Source: DATDCV01 sp036524155 (lineage in GTDB: Bacteria > Verrucomicrobiota > Verrucomicrobiia > Limisphaerales > UBA8199). From it: DNA of 14,033 nt. The translations under genes were made by a program, and so were the position numbers. Numbering within the stretch: position 1 is the stretch's first letter; each line of letters begins with the position of its first letter. The notes below the pieces were generated by a model. It saw only the letters and a list, made by a program, of their open reading frames with translations, made no database searches and was not told where the DNA came from. The DNA lies in assembly GCA_036524155.1 (NCBI GenBank), contig DATDCV010000674.1:1-14033 (forward strand), given 5' to 3'. Below, one piece after another: positions 1-7,256 of the stretch.

Positions 1-266
1 GCGAAGCTCATCCCGATCGTCACGTCCGGCGCCAAAATCCGGTTCGCGAAAAGCTGGCAGGCCTCGCGCAGTCGCGCCGAGTTGTACGCCAGGAACACCT
101 CATCGATTACATACCCCAGGCTCTCCTTGCCGGTGAGGTTCTTCGGCTGAATCCGCTTTCCCGACATGTACTGCTTCTTGTGCGGGCATTGCTTCTGCTT
201 GAGCCACTCCGGCATTTCAGAGATATCTTCGCGGGAACGGACGTGTCGCTTCGTTGTCTTGGCCAT
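1..266 (-). CDS. Deoxyhypusine synthase-like protein (N-terminal part, cut by window edge)
   Basis: The ORF starts with ATG at 266 and stays open to base 1, giving 88 complete codons. The N-terminus is basic (MAKTTKRHVRSRED), followed by an HKKQYMSGKRIQPKNLTG segment and then VFLAYNSARLREACQLF and LAPDVTIGMSF. The last two match, by eye, the start of the deoxyhypusine/homospermidine synthase fold. In archaea and eukaryotes this family moves the aminobutyl group of spermidine to eIF5A. Bacterial members have no eIF5A target and act, where known, on free polyamines (homospermidine or related products), so a cytosolic polyamine role is the inference. The catalytic lysine and NAD site lie outside the window. 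It is divergent from the heptose operon, separated by 129 bp. Family assignment is fairly sure; substrate is unknown. Confidence 0.72.
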   Translation of the reverse strand, partial: MAKTTKRHVRSREDISEMPEWLKQKQCPHKKQYMSGKRIQPKNLTGKESLGYVIDEVFLAYNSARLREACQLFANRILAPDVTIGMSF

Positions 267-395
267 AATTCGCATTCTTCCAGTAATAAATCGGGCCTAT
301 ACGATACGCACCTGCCGCCTGTTGCCAACTCTTAAAATCGAGGAGTGCGGTTTTGGTCTTTCTTTGAGCCAAGTGTCGCCTAACATCGCTCAGGG

Positions 396-1625
396 ATGAG
401 CCCACCTGTCGCACAGCCCAGCGCCGCGCCGCGGCGGCCGACGCAAGCCGTTATCCTCGCCGGCGGACGCGGCGAGCGGTTGCGGCCGTTCACGGACATC
501 CGGCCCAAGCCGATGATCGAGATTCACGGCAAACCCTTCCTCGAATACAACCTGGTTCAGTTGCGGGAGCAGGGATTCGACCGCGTGCTGCTGCTGCTGG
601 GTTACCTGCCCGAAGTGGTGCAGGCTTACTTTGGCGATGGGAGCCGTTGGGGCCTCAAGATCGAGTATTCCGTCACCCCCGTCGAGGACAACACCGGCCG
701 GCGCCTTAAATGCGCCGCCCATCTGCTGGACGACTGTTTTTTGCTGCTTTACTGCGATAATTACTGGCCGATGCGGTTGGACAGGATGTGGGCCCGGTTC
801 GTCGAGGCTGGCACGCCCGCTTTGCTCACCATTTATGCCAACAAGGATAATTACACTAAAGACACCCTTAAAGTGGACGAGACCGGGTTGGTCAGCTTAT
901 TCGACAAACAGCGCCGCGCGCCGGATCTGAAAGGCGTCGAGATCAGTTACGGCATCTTCAGGAAGGAACTCGTGACATCGCTGCCGGAGGAGAATGTCTC
1001 CTTCGAGGAAACGCTCTATCCGGTGCTGGCCCGGGAGCGGAAACTGGCGGCCTTTGTCACCGACCACCGTTACTACAGCGTCGGCAGTGTGCAGCGGCTG
1101 CCCTTGACAGAGGCGTTCCTGGCGCGGAAACCCTCGGTTATCCTGGACCGGGACGGCGTTCTGAACCGCAAACCGCCCCGGGCCCAATACGTTCGTCGCT
1201 GGGAGGAGTTCGAGTGGCTGCCGGGGGCGAAGGAAGCATTGCAGCAGCTCAAAACCGCCGGTTTCCGGAGCATTGTGGTCTCGAACCAGGCCGGGGTCGC
1301 CCGCGGCGCCATGACTGAGGCCGACCTTCTGGACATCCACCGGCGCATGGTGCGGGACGTCGCGCTGGCCGGGGGCGGCATCGACGCGATCTACTATTGC
1401 CCCCACAATTGGGACGATGGCTGCGAGTGCCGCAAACCGAAGCCGGGCATGTTGTTTCAAGCGCAACGCGACTTCAATTTGGACTTGAGCCGCACCCCTT
1501 TTGTTGGCGACGATGAACGGGATGGCCAGGCGGCGGACGCGGCGGGTTGCCCGTCCGTGTTGGTTTCCCCGCAGCAAAACCTGCTGGAAGTCGTCAGCCA
1601 TTTGATCCTGCGTAATAAGATTTGA
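396..1625 (+). CDS. hddC-gmhB: Fused D-glycero-alpha-D-manno-heptose-1-phosphate guanylyltransferase and heptose 1,7-bisphosphate 7-phosphatase
   Basis: This is a 409-residue two-domain protein. Residues about 17-235 form a sugar-phosphate nucleotidyltransferase, with AVILAGGRGERLRP at 18-31, PKP at 37-39 and the metal-binding Asp at 121 in YCDNYW. Residues about 246-400 form a HAD-IIIA phosphatase of GmhB type: DRDGVLN with nucleophile D251 and acid/base D253, SNQAGVARG, a zinc loop with C335, H337, C343 and C345, and GDDERD at 371-376. All catalytic and zinc residues are present. The expected reactions are removal of the 7-phosphate from heptose-1,7-bisphosphate, then GMP transfer to heptose-1-phosphate. 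The 396 start is fixed by an in-frame TAA at 381-383. The neighbouring HddA-like kinase supports the heptose assignment; without it the first domain could be called a mannose-1-P-type transferase. The domain order puts the later step first. Nucleotide preference (GDP) is inferred. Confidence 0.85.
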   Translation: MSPPVAQPSAAPRRPTQAVILAGGRGERLRPFTDIRPKPMIEIHGKPFLEYNLVQLREQGFDRVLLLLGYLPEVVQAYFGDGSRWGLKIEYSVTPVEDNTGRRLKCAAHLLDDCFLLLYCDNYWPMRLDRMWARFVEAGTPALLTIYANKDNYTKDTLKVDETGLVSLFDKQRRAPDLKGVEISYGIFRKELVTSLPEENVSFEETLYPVLARERKLAAFVTDHRYYSVGSVQRLPLTEAFLARKPSVILDRDGVLNRKPPRAQYVRRWEEFEWLPGAKEALQQLKTAGFRSIVVSNQAGVARGAMTEADLLDIHRRMVRDVALAGGGIDAIYYCPHNWDDGCECRKPKPGMLFQAQRDFNLDLSRTPFVGDDERDGQAADAAGCPSVLVSPQQNLLEVVSHLILRNKI

Positions 1626-2662
1626 ACGTGAATAAGCGAGTTCTGATTACCGGCCACAATGGCTACATCGGGTCGGTCATGACGCCGCACCTGTTGAGTG
1701 CGGGTCACGAAATCACCGGCCTGGATACGGGCTATTTCAGCGAGTGCACCCTCGTCGCGGGTGGTGGCGATATCCCGGTGGTGCGGAAAGATATCCGCGA
1801 CCTCAGCCCGAAAGACCTGGAAGGCTACGATGCGGTAATCCACCTCGCCGCGCTGAGCAACGACCCCATCGGGAACCTCAACGATGGCTGGACCGAGGAG
1901 ATCAACTTCAAAGCGTCGGTGAAGCTGGCAGAATTGGCGAAAGCCGCCGGCGTCAATCGCTACCTGTTTTCCTCGTCCTGCATCATGTACGGCGCCTCGA
2001 ACACCGAAATCGTGACCGAGGAATCGCCGCTCGACCCCAAGACCGAGTATGCCCGCTCGAAAGTCAAAGCCGAGGAAGCCATCCGCAAACTAGCCGCGCC
2101 CGGCTTTTCCCCCGTGTTTGTCCGCAACGGAACCATTTACGGCGTCTCCCCTCGCATGCGCTTCGACACGGTCTTCAACGACCTCATCGGTTCCGCCGTC
2201 ACGACCGGCAAAGTCATCGTCTACAGCGACGGCAAACCCTGGCGCCCGGTCATTCATGTGCAGGACGTCGCGCGGATGTTCGAGGCTGTGCTGGCTGCGC
2301 CGGCCGACAAGATCCATAACCAGGCCTTTAATGCCGGCGCCAACAGCTTGAATCACCAGATCATCGAGTTGGCTCAGATCGCGGTGAAAACCGTGCCGGG
2401 CTGCAAACTCGAGGTCATCGCCAAAACCGGCGCCGACCAACGCACCTACAAGGCCGATTTCGGCAAGTTCGCCCGCACGTTCCCCGATTTCAGATTCAAG
2501 TGGAATGTCGTCAGCGGCGCCGCCGAACTCTACGAGGCGTTCAAGCGGGTTGGGCTGAAGCACTCGGATTTCGTCGATAAAAAGTTCACGCGCCTGAAAT
2601 GGCTGCGGCATTTGCTCGACAGCAAGCGGCTCGACAGTTCGTTGCGTTGGGCAAAAAACTGA
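1622..2662 (+). CDS. NAD-dependent epimerase/dehydratase family protein (extended SDR) acting on a nucleotide sugar
   Basis: The protein has 346 residues and is a cytosolic extended short-chain dehydrogenase. The Rossmann motif GHNGYIG is at 11-17, LAALSNDP follows the fourth strand, S119 lies in FSSSCIMYG, and the catalytic YARSK has Y143 and K147. After the active-site Ser, 4,6-dehydratases usually carry Asp-Glu (S-T-D-E type); here the residues are Cys-Ile, so a C4 epimerase or reductase is likelier than a dehydratase. It is the second gene of the operon, and its TTG start at 1622 overlaps the upstream TGA. GTG at 1628 is an equally good start, giving MNKRVLITG. Neither has a clear ribosome-binding site. 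Given its partners, the likely substrate is GDP-heptose or a keto derivative. It could also serve another GDP- or dTDP-sugar. Confidence 0.83.
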   Translation: MNVNKRVLITGHNGYIGSVMTPHLLSAGHEITGLDTGYFSECTLVAGGGDIPVVRKDIRDLSPKDLEGYDAVIHLAALSNDPIGNLNDGWTEEINFKASVKLAELAKAAGVNRYLFSSSCIMYGASNTEIVTEESPLDPKTEYARSKVKAEEAIRKLAAPGFSPVFVRNGTIYGVSPRMRFDTVFNDLIGSAVTTGKVIVYSDGKPWRPVIHVQDVARMFEAVLAAPADKIHNQAFNAGANSLNHQIIELAQIAVKTVPGCKLEVIAKTGADQRTYKADFGKFARTFPDFRFKWNVVSGAAELYEAFKRVGLKHSDFVDKKFTRLKWLRHLLDSKRLDSSLRWAKN

Positions 2663-2666
2663 ATGA

Positions 2667-2671
2667 TGAGG
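2667..2671 (+). promoter_or_regulatory. Possible ribosome-binding site for the cupin gene
   Basis: TGAGG lies 11 bases before the ATG at 2683, in the 20-base gap after the SDR stop codon. It supports 2683 as the start rather than the in-frame ATG at 2599, which lies inside the SDR gene. The spacing is slightly long, so the call is weak. Confidence 0.35.
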
Positions 2672-2682
2672 CAACCAAACCT

Positions 2683-3132
2683 ATGATCCATGGCGTCAAG
2701 ATTGTTCCCCTGAGGCAGATCGCGGATGAGCGGGGCAAGATCATGCACATGCTCAAAGCCACCGACCCGCACTTCATCCAGTTCGGCGAGATATATTTCT
2801 CCTGCGCCTGGCCCGGCACCGTCAAAGCGTGGCACATCCACAAATCGATGACCATTAACAACGCCGTGATCTCGGGCCGCGCCAAGCTGGTGATGTACGA
2901 CCTCCGCCCCGATTCCCCCACCAAAGGCGAGCTGCAGGAAGTGTTTTTCGGCGAGGACAATTATGTGCTCGTGCAGATGCCGCCGGGAATTGCCAACGGC
3001 TACAAGGCGTACGGCGACAAGTTGGTGATCCTGGCCAATTGCGCCACCGAGCCCCATCGCCCCGACGAAATCATGCGAATGGATCCGTTCACCAAAGAGA
3101 TCCCGTACGATTGGAACCTCAAGCATGGCTAA
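2683..3132 (+). CDS. RmlC-like cupin, dTDP-4-dehydrorhamnose 3,5-epimerase family (atypical active site)
   Basis: From ATG 2683 the product has 149 residues, somewhat shorter than typical RmlC (about 180). The earlier in-frame ATG at 2599 would add 28 residues that do not look like the family. The RmlC fold is visible in GTVKAWHIH (45-53), SGRAKLVMYDLRPDSPTKG (64-82), PPGIANGY (100-107) and PHRPDEI (124-130). H51 aligns with the RmlC catalytic base. The second conserved His of PPGxxHG is Asn here (N105), and the position of the catalytic Tyr appears to be Ala or Asn (118-119). RmlC enzymes epimerise C3 and/or C5 of 4-keto sugars. This one sits between an SDR and a heptose kinase and overlaps the kinase by 8 bases, so a 4-keto-heptose or related substrate is inferred. 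The residue changes leave the exact reaction open. Confidence 0.8.
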   Translation: MIHGVKIVPLRQIADERGKIMHMLKATDPHFIQFGEIYFSCAWPGTVKAWHIHKSMTINNAVISGRAKLVMYDLRPDSPTKGELQEVFFGEDNYVLVQMPPGIANGYKAYGDKLVILANCATEPHRPDEIMRMDPFTKEIPYDWNLKHG

Positions 3133-4147
3133 CCTCACCCGGCCGGCGCCGCCGCGCATCGTGGTCACCCGCACCCCGTTGCGGGTGAGCTTCGCCGGCG
3201 GCGGAACGGACCTTGCCGACTTCTACGAGCAGGGTTATGGCGCGGTGTTCAGCACCGCCATCGACAAATACATCTACGTCACCGTCAAGCGGCACAGCGA
3301 GCTTTTCGACGAGCCCATCCGCATCAATTACTCGATCACCGAGCTGGTCGAGTCGCTCGACGGGATCAAAAACAACATCGCGCGCGAATCTCTTCGGCTG
3401 CTGAAGGTCGACCCGCCCATCTACATCAGCACGGTGGGGGACCTGCCCGCCGCCACCGGGCTGGCCAGTTCCAGCAGCTTCGCCGTCGGCCTGCTCAACG
3501 CCCTCCATGCCTATCGTGGCGAACGCGTCAGCCCGGGACAACTGGCCGAAGAAGCCACCCACATCGAGGTCAACGTGCTGAAGGAGCCCATCGGCAAACA
3601 GGACCAATACGCCGCCGCTTTCGGCGGGCTCAATTTCTTCCGGTTCAATCCGGGCGGAGCCGTGACGGTCGAGCCGGTCCGGGTAGGCACCAGTTTCCTC
3701 GAAGATCTATTTGATAATGTCTTGATGTTCTGGACTGGCATCCAGCGCGACGCCAGCTCCGTGCTCACGGAGCAGAAACAGAACATCCCCGCCCGGCTCC
3801 AATACCTCGAGAAGATGCGCGGCCATGCCCACGACTTGCATGCGCTGGCGGCCTCCGGACCTTTTGAGGCTGCGGCGTTTGGGCGCATCCTGCACGAGTC
3901 GTGGCAACTCAAAAAGCAGCTCGCCAGCACCATTTCCGGTCCCAAGATCGACTCCTATTACGAGCGTGCCAGGCAGGCTGGCGCCGAGGGGGGGAAGATT
4001 TGCGGTGCCGGCAACGGCGGCTTCCTCCTGTTCATCGCCCGCCCCGCGAAACACGCCGCGGTCCGCCAGGCTTTGTCGGACCTGCTCGAAGTTCCGATCC
4101 GGTTCGAAGTGCACGGTTCGCGCGTGCTGTTGCCCTTCGAGCATTAG
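3125..4147 (+). CDS. hddA: D-glycero-alpha-D-manno-heptose-7-phosphate kinase (GHMP kinase)
   Basis: The protein has 340 residues. It opens with RTPLRVSFAGGGTDL (16-30), the substrate-side signature of HddA-type kinases. The ATP-binding GHMP motif is GLASSSS (112-118). The sequence then reads EEATHIEVNVLKEPIGKQDQYAAAFGG in overlapping stretches, and ends with the C-terminal GKICGAGNGGFLLF loop. One glycine of the usual GAGGGG run is Asn. The enzyme uses ATP to make D-glycero-alpha-D-manno-heptose 1,7-bisphosphate in the cytosol, which feeds the phosphatase half of the first gene of this operon. The start at 3125 overlaps the cupin stop by 8 bases, implying translational coupling. An L-fucokinase-like role is the alternative, but the fused HddC-GmhB partner favours heptose. 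Confidence 0.87.
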   Translation: MANLTRPAPPRIVVTRTPLRVSFAGGGTDLADFYEQGYGAVFSTAIDKYIYVTVKRHSELFDEPIRINYSITELVESLDGIKNNIARESLRLLKVDPPIYISTVGDLPAATGLASSSSFAVGLLNALHAYRGERVSPGQLAEEATHIEVNVLKEPIGKQDQYAAAFGGLNFFRFNPGGAVTVEPVRVGTSFLEDLFDNVLMFWTGIQRDASSVLTEQKQNIPARLQYLEKMRGHAHDLHALAASGPFEAAAFGRILHESWQLKKQLASTISGPKIDSYYERARQAGAEGGKICGAGNGGFLLFIARPAKHAAVRQALSDLLEVPIRFEVHGSRVLLPFEH

Positions 4148-4242
4148 GCAGAGTGTTTAGCGTGCTTCGTAATGAGCCTTTCCAATCATCACGGCCTCAG
4201 CTCCCCCAAAGGCGGGGAGGGGAACCCAGCATGGCAGCCCGT

Positions 4243-4308
4243 ACCTACAGTACCACGGCTGCTTCCTCCCTCTCCTCCCCTGGAGGAGAGGGCTGGGGAG
4301 AGGAGGCC
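4243..4308 (+). repeat. Intergenic hairpin repeat, copy 1
   Basis: This copy pairs base for base with 4489-4554, with seven mismatches over 66 bases. It has a CTCCCTCTCCTCC arm and a GGAGGAGAGGG arm flanking a short loop, then GGGGAGAGGAGGCC. The fold would be a strong G/C-rich hairpin. The family looks like the short intergenic repeats scattered through some high-GC genomes; this is from memory and unchecked. Confidence 0.75.
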
Positions 4309-4424
4309 TGTTCTTTCCTTCGCAGACAGTTACATGGAGAGCCTCCTTTCGCGGTGGCGCAGGCATCGGGACCACGAACCATGCACAAACCAAGCGCCAC
4401 CTCTCCCCTGTCCCCTCTCCCCCA

Positions 4425-4450
4425 TCCGCCTTCGCCAAGCCTACGGCGGA
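4425..4450 (+). repeat. Small inverted repeat TCCGCC...GGCGGA
   Basis: TCCGCC (4425-4430) is complementary to GGCGGA (4445-4450) around TTCGCCAAGCCTAC. It lies between C-rich (4401-4423) and G-rich (4452-4470) tracts that could extend the stem. This TTCGCCAAG-type palindrome is one I recall as recurrent in several bacterial genomes. It sits midway between the two 66-base copies. Confidence 0.55.
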
Positions 4451-4488
4451 CGAGGAGGCGGAGAGGGGGACAAAAGACGGCCGCCACT

Positions 4489-4554
4489 ACCTACAGTGCC
4501 CCCGCTGCTTCCTCCCTCTCCTCCTCGGGAGGAGAGGGTCGGGGAGAGGAGGCC
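4489..4554 (+). repeat. Intergenic hairpin repeat, copy 2
   Basis: This is the direct-repeat partner of 4243-4308, same orientation, 246 bases downstream. The changes in the loop and arm (CCCTGG to CTCGGG at the tip) keep the hairpin. The copy ends about 95 bases before the methyltransferase start. Confidence 0.75.
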
Positions 4555-4649
4555 CTTTCATTCTTCCACACGGAGGTTCACAGAAAGGCGCCTGCTGCCG
4601 CGCCGGCGCCTCAAGCGGCAGTCAATCCGCGTCGCTCTCAAAGCATTCT

Positions 4650-5690
4650 ATGCCTGACCCGGACAGCATCCGCACTTTCGAACGGCCTTCCTGTGTCATC
4701 TGCGGTTCGGCCGGCCAGTACCTTTATCGGAGGGTGAAAGACCCCAACTTCGGCACGCCCGGCGAATGGAACCTGCGGAAGTGCTCCCGAGCGGATTGCC
4801 GTCTGGTTTGGGTAGATCCCGCGCCCGTCGAGGAGGACATGGGCAAAGCTTACCAGGCTTACTACACCCACCAGCAGCCCGAGCCCGGGTCTAAACTGCT
4901 GCGCCGTGTGGTTTGGGCAGTCTGGCATAGCTATCTGGGGGCGCGGTTCGGCTATTCCCAGGGCGTCGGACCCAAATGGATGCGGCTGCTGGCGCCACTG
5001 GCCCTCCTTCACCCTGGCGGCCGCGGCGAGCTGGATGCAGCCGCCATGCATCTTCGCGCTCCAACTGGACCCGCGCGCCTGCTCGAAGTCGGCAGTGGCA
5101 GCGGCGTCGCCCTCGCCCGCATGCAGGCGCTCGGCTGGCAGGCGGAGGGCGTCGAGGTAGATCCGCAGGCGGTGACCGCCGCTCGGGCCCGGGGCGTGAA
5201 GGTCCACCAGGGCGACATTTTTGGGCCTGCTTTTCCCGACGCGACTTTTGACGCCATAACCTCCACTCACGTTTTGGAGCATATTTACGACCCTGTGCGC
5301 ACGCTCCATGAATGCCGTCGCATTCTGAAACCGGGTGGCAAGCTGGTGATCCTGACCCCAAACGTCGAATCCCTTGGCCAGTCGTGGTACGGAGTCGCCT
5401 GGGTCGGCCTCGACCCGCCCCGGCACCTCAACCTCTTTTCACGCGACGCACTGGCGCGTGCCGCCCAATCCGCCGGCTTCACCATTCAAGGCCTCGACTC
5501 GACCGTCCGCATCGCCTGGGTGTGCGGCGCCCTCAGCTACGACGTAAAAAAGACCGGACACGCCGACCTCCGGCGCCTCGGCAGCCCGATGCCCCTGCTT
5601 CGAGGGTTTGCCTACCAGCTAAAAGAACGCGCAGCCTTGCGCTCGAATCCGCTCGCGGGGGATGAGTTGCGATTGATCGCCACGCGTTAA
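4650..5690 (+). CDS. Class I SAM-dependent methyltransferase with N-terminal zinc-ribbon-like motif
   Basis: The product has 346 residues. The N-terminus carries C15-x2-C18 and C45-x4-C50, a likely zinc ribbon as in several sugar or natural-product methyltransferases. The SAM-binding core starts near 142 with LLEVGSGSGVALARM (GSGSG at 148-152). It continues with GVEVDPQAV, FDAITSTHVLEHIYDP and LKPGGKLVILTPN, all standard class I motifs. A C-terminal extension of about 100 residues (NLFSRDAL onward) resembles the region after the core in methyltransferases of polysaccharide clusters. It is downstream of the heptose operon on the same strand but 502 bases away, so it may modify the same glycan without being in the same transcript. 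It is convergent with trpE. The acceptor is unknown. Confidence 0.8.
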   Translation: MPDPDSIRTFERPSCVICGSAGQYLYRRVKDPNFGTPGEWNLRKCSRADCRLVWVDPAPVEEDMGKAYQAYYTHQQPEPGSKLLRRVVWAVWHSYLGARFGYSQGVGPKWMRLLAPLALLHPGGRGELDAAAMHLRAPTGPARLLEVGSGSGVALARMQALGWQAEGVEVDPQAVTAARARGVKVHQGDIFGPAFPDATFDAITSTHVLEHIYDPVRTLHECRRILKPGGKLVILTPNVESLGQSWYGVAWVGLDPPRHLNLFSRDALARAAQSAGFTIQGLDSTVRIAWVCGALSYDVKKTGHADLRRLGSPMPLLRGFAYQLKERAALRSNPLAGDELRLIATR

Positions 5691-5714
5691 AGGCGCTGGA
5701 ATCCATTGCCTTTT
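5689..5714. terminator. Possible weak bidirectional terminator between convergent genes
   Basis: AAAGGC (5689-5694) pairs with GCCTTT (5708-5713) across a 13-base loop, and a T-run (5711-5714) follows on the plus strand. It occupies the 25-base gap between the methyltransferase and trpE stop codons. The stem is only six pairs, so this is tentative. Confidence 0.3.
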
Positions 5715-5715
5715 C

Positions 5716-7230
5716 TTAGCGGGCAAAGCCCTCCGCCAGCGCGACCGCCTTCAACATCGCCTGGGCTTTGTTCATCGTCTCGTCATACTCGCCCTCCGGG
5801 GTCGAATCGTTCACCCAGCCGCCGCCGGCCTGGACGTAAGCCCGGCCGCCCTTGAGCAGCGCCGTGCGAATCGTGATGCAGCAGTCCAGGTTGCCGTTGA
5901 ACGAGAAGTAGCCGACGCAGCCGCCGTAAGGCCCACGCGCGGTCTGTTCCAGCTCGGAGATGATCTGCATCGCGCGTATCTTGGGAGCGCCGCTGAGTGT
6001 TCCCGCCGGGAAGGTCGCGCGCATCAAATCGTAAGGGGTGCGTTCTGCCGAAAGACGCCCCGCCACCTGGGAGACGATGTGCATGACGTGGCTGTACCGC
6101 TCCACGATCATCAGGTCCTTGACCTGCACCGTTCCGAAATCGCATACCCGGCCCAGGTCGTTGCGCGCCAGATCCACCAGCATCACGTGCTCCGCCCGTT
6201 CTTTCGGGTCCGCCAGCAGCTCCCGCTCCAGCGCTTTGTCTTCGACCTCGCTCCTCCCGCGGCGCCGCGTGCCCGCGATCGGCCGAATCTCCACCTGCCG
6301 GTCCTCGCAGCGAACATGGATCTCCGGCGAAGCGCCCACCAGCGAAAATCCGTCGAGCTCCAGCAGGAACAGGTACGGCGACGGGTTGACCGAGCGAACG
6401 GCGCGGTAGATGTCGATGGGCGAGGTTTTAACGGGCATCGACAGGCGTTGCGAGCCAACCACCTGGATGATATCGCCTGAGACAATGTACTGCTTGGCCT
6501 TGACCACGTTGGCAAGAAACTTGTCCCGGGGCACGTTGGACTCAAAGGGCATCGGCGGCACCTGGTCGGGCAGCGTCACCGGGTGGTGTTCGGAAGGCTG
6601 TTCCAGCAGCGAAACCAGGCGTTCGGTTTCCGCCACCGCGTTTTCGTAAGCCTCTTCCGGGTTCGGCGCATCCTCCAACACCGCGTTCACCAGCACCGTC
6701 AGCGTCTGGGCGACCCGGTCAAAGATCAGCAGTTGGTCGGCAATCACAAAATACATCACCGGCGTGCCCAGGTCGTCGCGCGGCGTTCGCGGCACCACCG
6801 GCTCAACGTCGTGGATGAATTCATAGCCGATGAACCCCACCGCGCCGCCCGTGAAGCGTGGCAGCCCGGCAACAGCCACCGGCTGGTAACGCCTCATCAC
6901 ACTCTCGATCACCGCCAGACCGTCCCGGACGGCCCCCGGCCCGCTGCCCGCCCCAACCGGATAGGTCGCCTTCACTTTCCCGTTTTCCAGCACCTCGACC
7001 GTGTGGCCGACCTGGCGAATCACCGCGCGCGGGTTGCACCCCACGAACGAATATCGGCCCAGGTGCTCCCCGCCTTCCACCGATTCCAGCAGAAAGGATT
7101 CGCCCGGGCCCCGAATCTTCCGGTAGGCCGACAGCGGCGTTTCAATGTCAGCCAGCAACCGCCGGCTTACCGGCACGACGTTGCCCTGCCGCGCGAGCTT
7201 GAGGAATTCGTCTCGGCTGGGTGAATACAT
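5716..7230 (-). CDS. trpE: Anthranilate synthase component I
   Basis: The 504 residues match the usual TrpE length. The enzyme converts chorismate plus ammonia (from TrpG) to anthranilate, the first committed step of tryptophan synthesis. The N-terminal domain carries the tryptophan feedback motif LLES at 47-50 and GRYSFVG. The chorismate-binding domain (about 240-495) includes SPYLFLLELDG, PIAGTRRRG, EHVMLVDLARND with catalytic H348, PAGTLSGAPK, GGCVGYFSFNG and the C-terminal QAGGGWVNDSTPEGEYDET. All key motifs are intact. It starts 26 bases after the membrane-protein gene, last in a hisI-led run. No trpG, leader peptide or attenuator is visible. PabB is the main alternative, but length, the LLES motif and the N-terminal domain favour TrpE. 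Confidence 0.93.
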   Translation of the reverse strand: MYSPSRDEFLKLARQGNVVPVSRRLLADIETPLSAYRKIRGPGESFLLESVEGGEHLGRYSFVGCNPRAVIRQVGHTVEVLENGKVKATYPVGAGSGPGAVRDGLAVIESVMRRYQPVAVAGLPRFTGGAVGFIGYEFIHDVEPVVPRTPRDDLGTPVMYFVIADQLLIFDRVAQTLTVLVNAVLEDAPNPEEAYENAVAETERLVSLLEQPSEHHPVTLPDQVPPMPFESNVPRDKFLANVVKAKQYIVSGDIIQVVGSQRLSMPVKTSPIDIYRAVRSVNPSPYLFLLELDGFSLVGASPEIHVRCEDRQVEIRPIAGTRRRGRSEVEDKALERELLADPKERAEHVMLVDLARNDLGRVCDFGTVQVKDLMIVERYSHVMHIVSQVAGRLSAERTPYDLMRATFPAGTLSGAPKIRAMQIISELEQTARGPYGGCVGYFSFNGNLDCCITIRTALLKGGRAYVQAGGGWVNDSTPEGEYDETMNKAQAMLKAVALAEGFAR

Positions 7231-7256
7231 GGCAAAGTGGGCGGCGCGGATGAGCG

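Larger units (their letters stand above)
4148..4649 (+). other. Gene-free spacer of hairpin repeats
   Basis: These 502 bases between hddA and the methyltransferase gene contain only purine/pyrimidine-skewed hairpin repeats, listed separately. Short open frames run through them on both strands, but their proteins are rich in Pro, Arg and Ser and change with the repeat. No convincing gene, promoter or terminator was seen. Confidence 0.6.

Noticed and set aside
341..345. AGGAG as ribosome-binding site for the first operon gene
   Set aside because: It is about 50 bases before ATG 396, and an in-frame stop at 381-383 excludes an earlier start.
897..1601. Minus-strand 234-codon frame within the fused hddC-gmhB gene
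   Set aside because: The plus frame carries complete catalytic motifs of two enzymes; the antisense protein has none.
4243..4554. CRISPR-like array
   Set aside because: There are only two 66-base copies 246 bases apart, with internal hairpins and no regular spacers or cas genes.
4157..4737. Several Pro/Arg/Ser-rich open frames on both strands
   Set aside because: They are translations of the CTCCCTCT/GGGGAGAGG repeats, and some overlap the real methyltransferase start.
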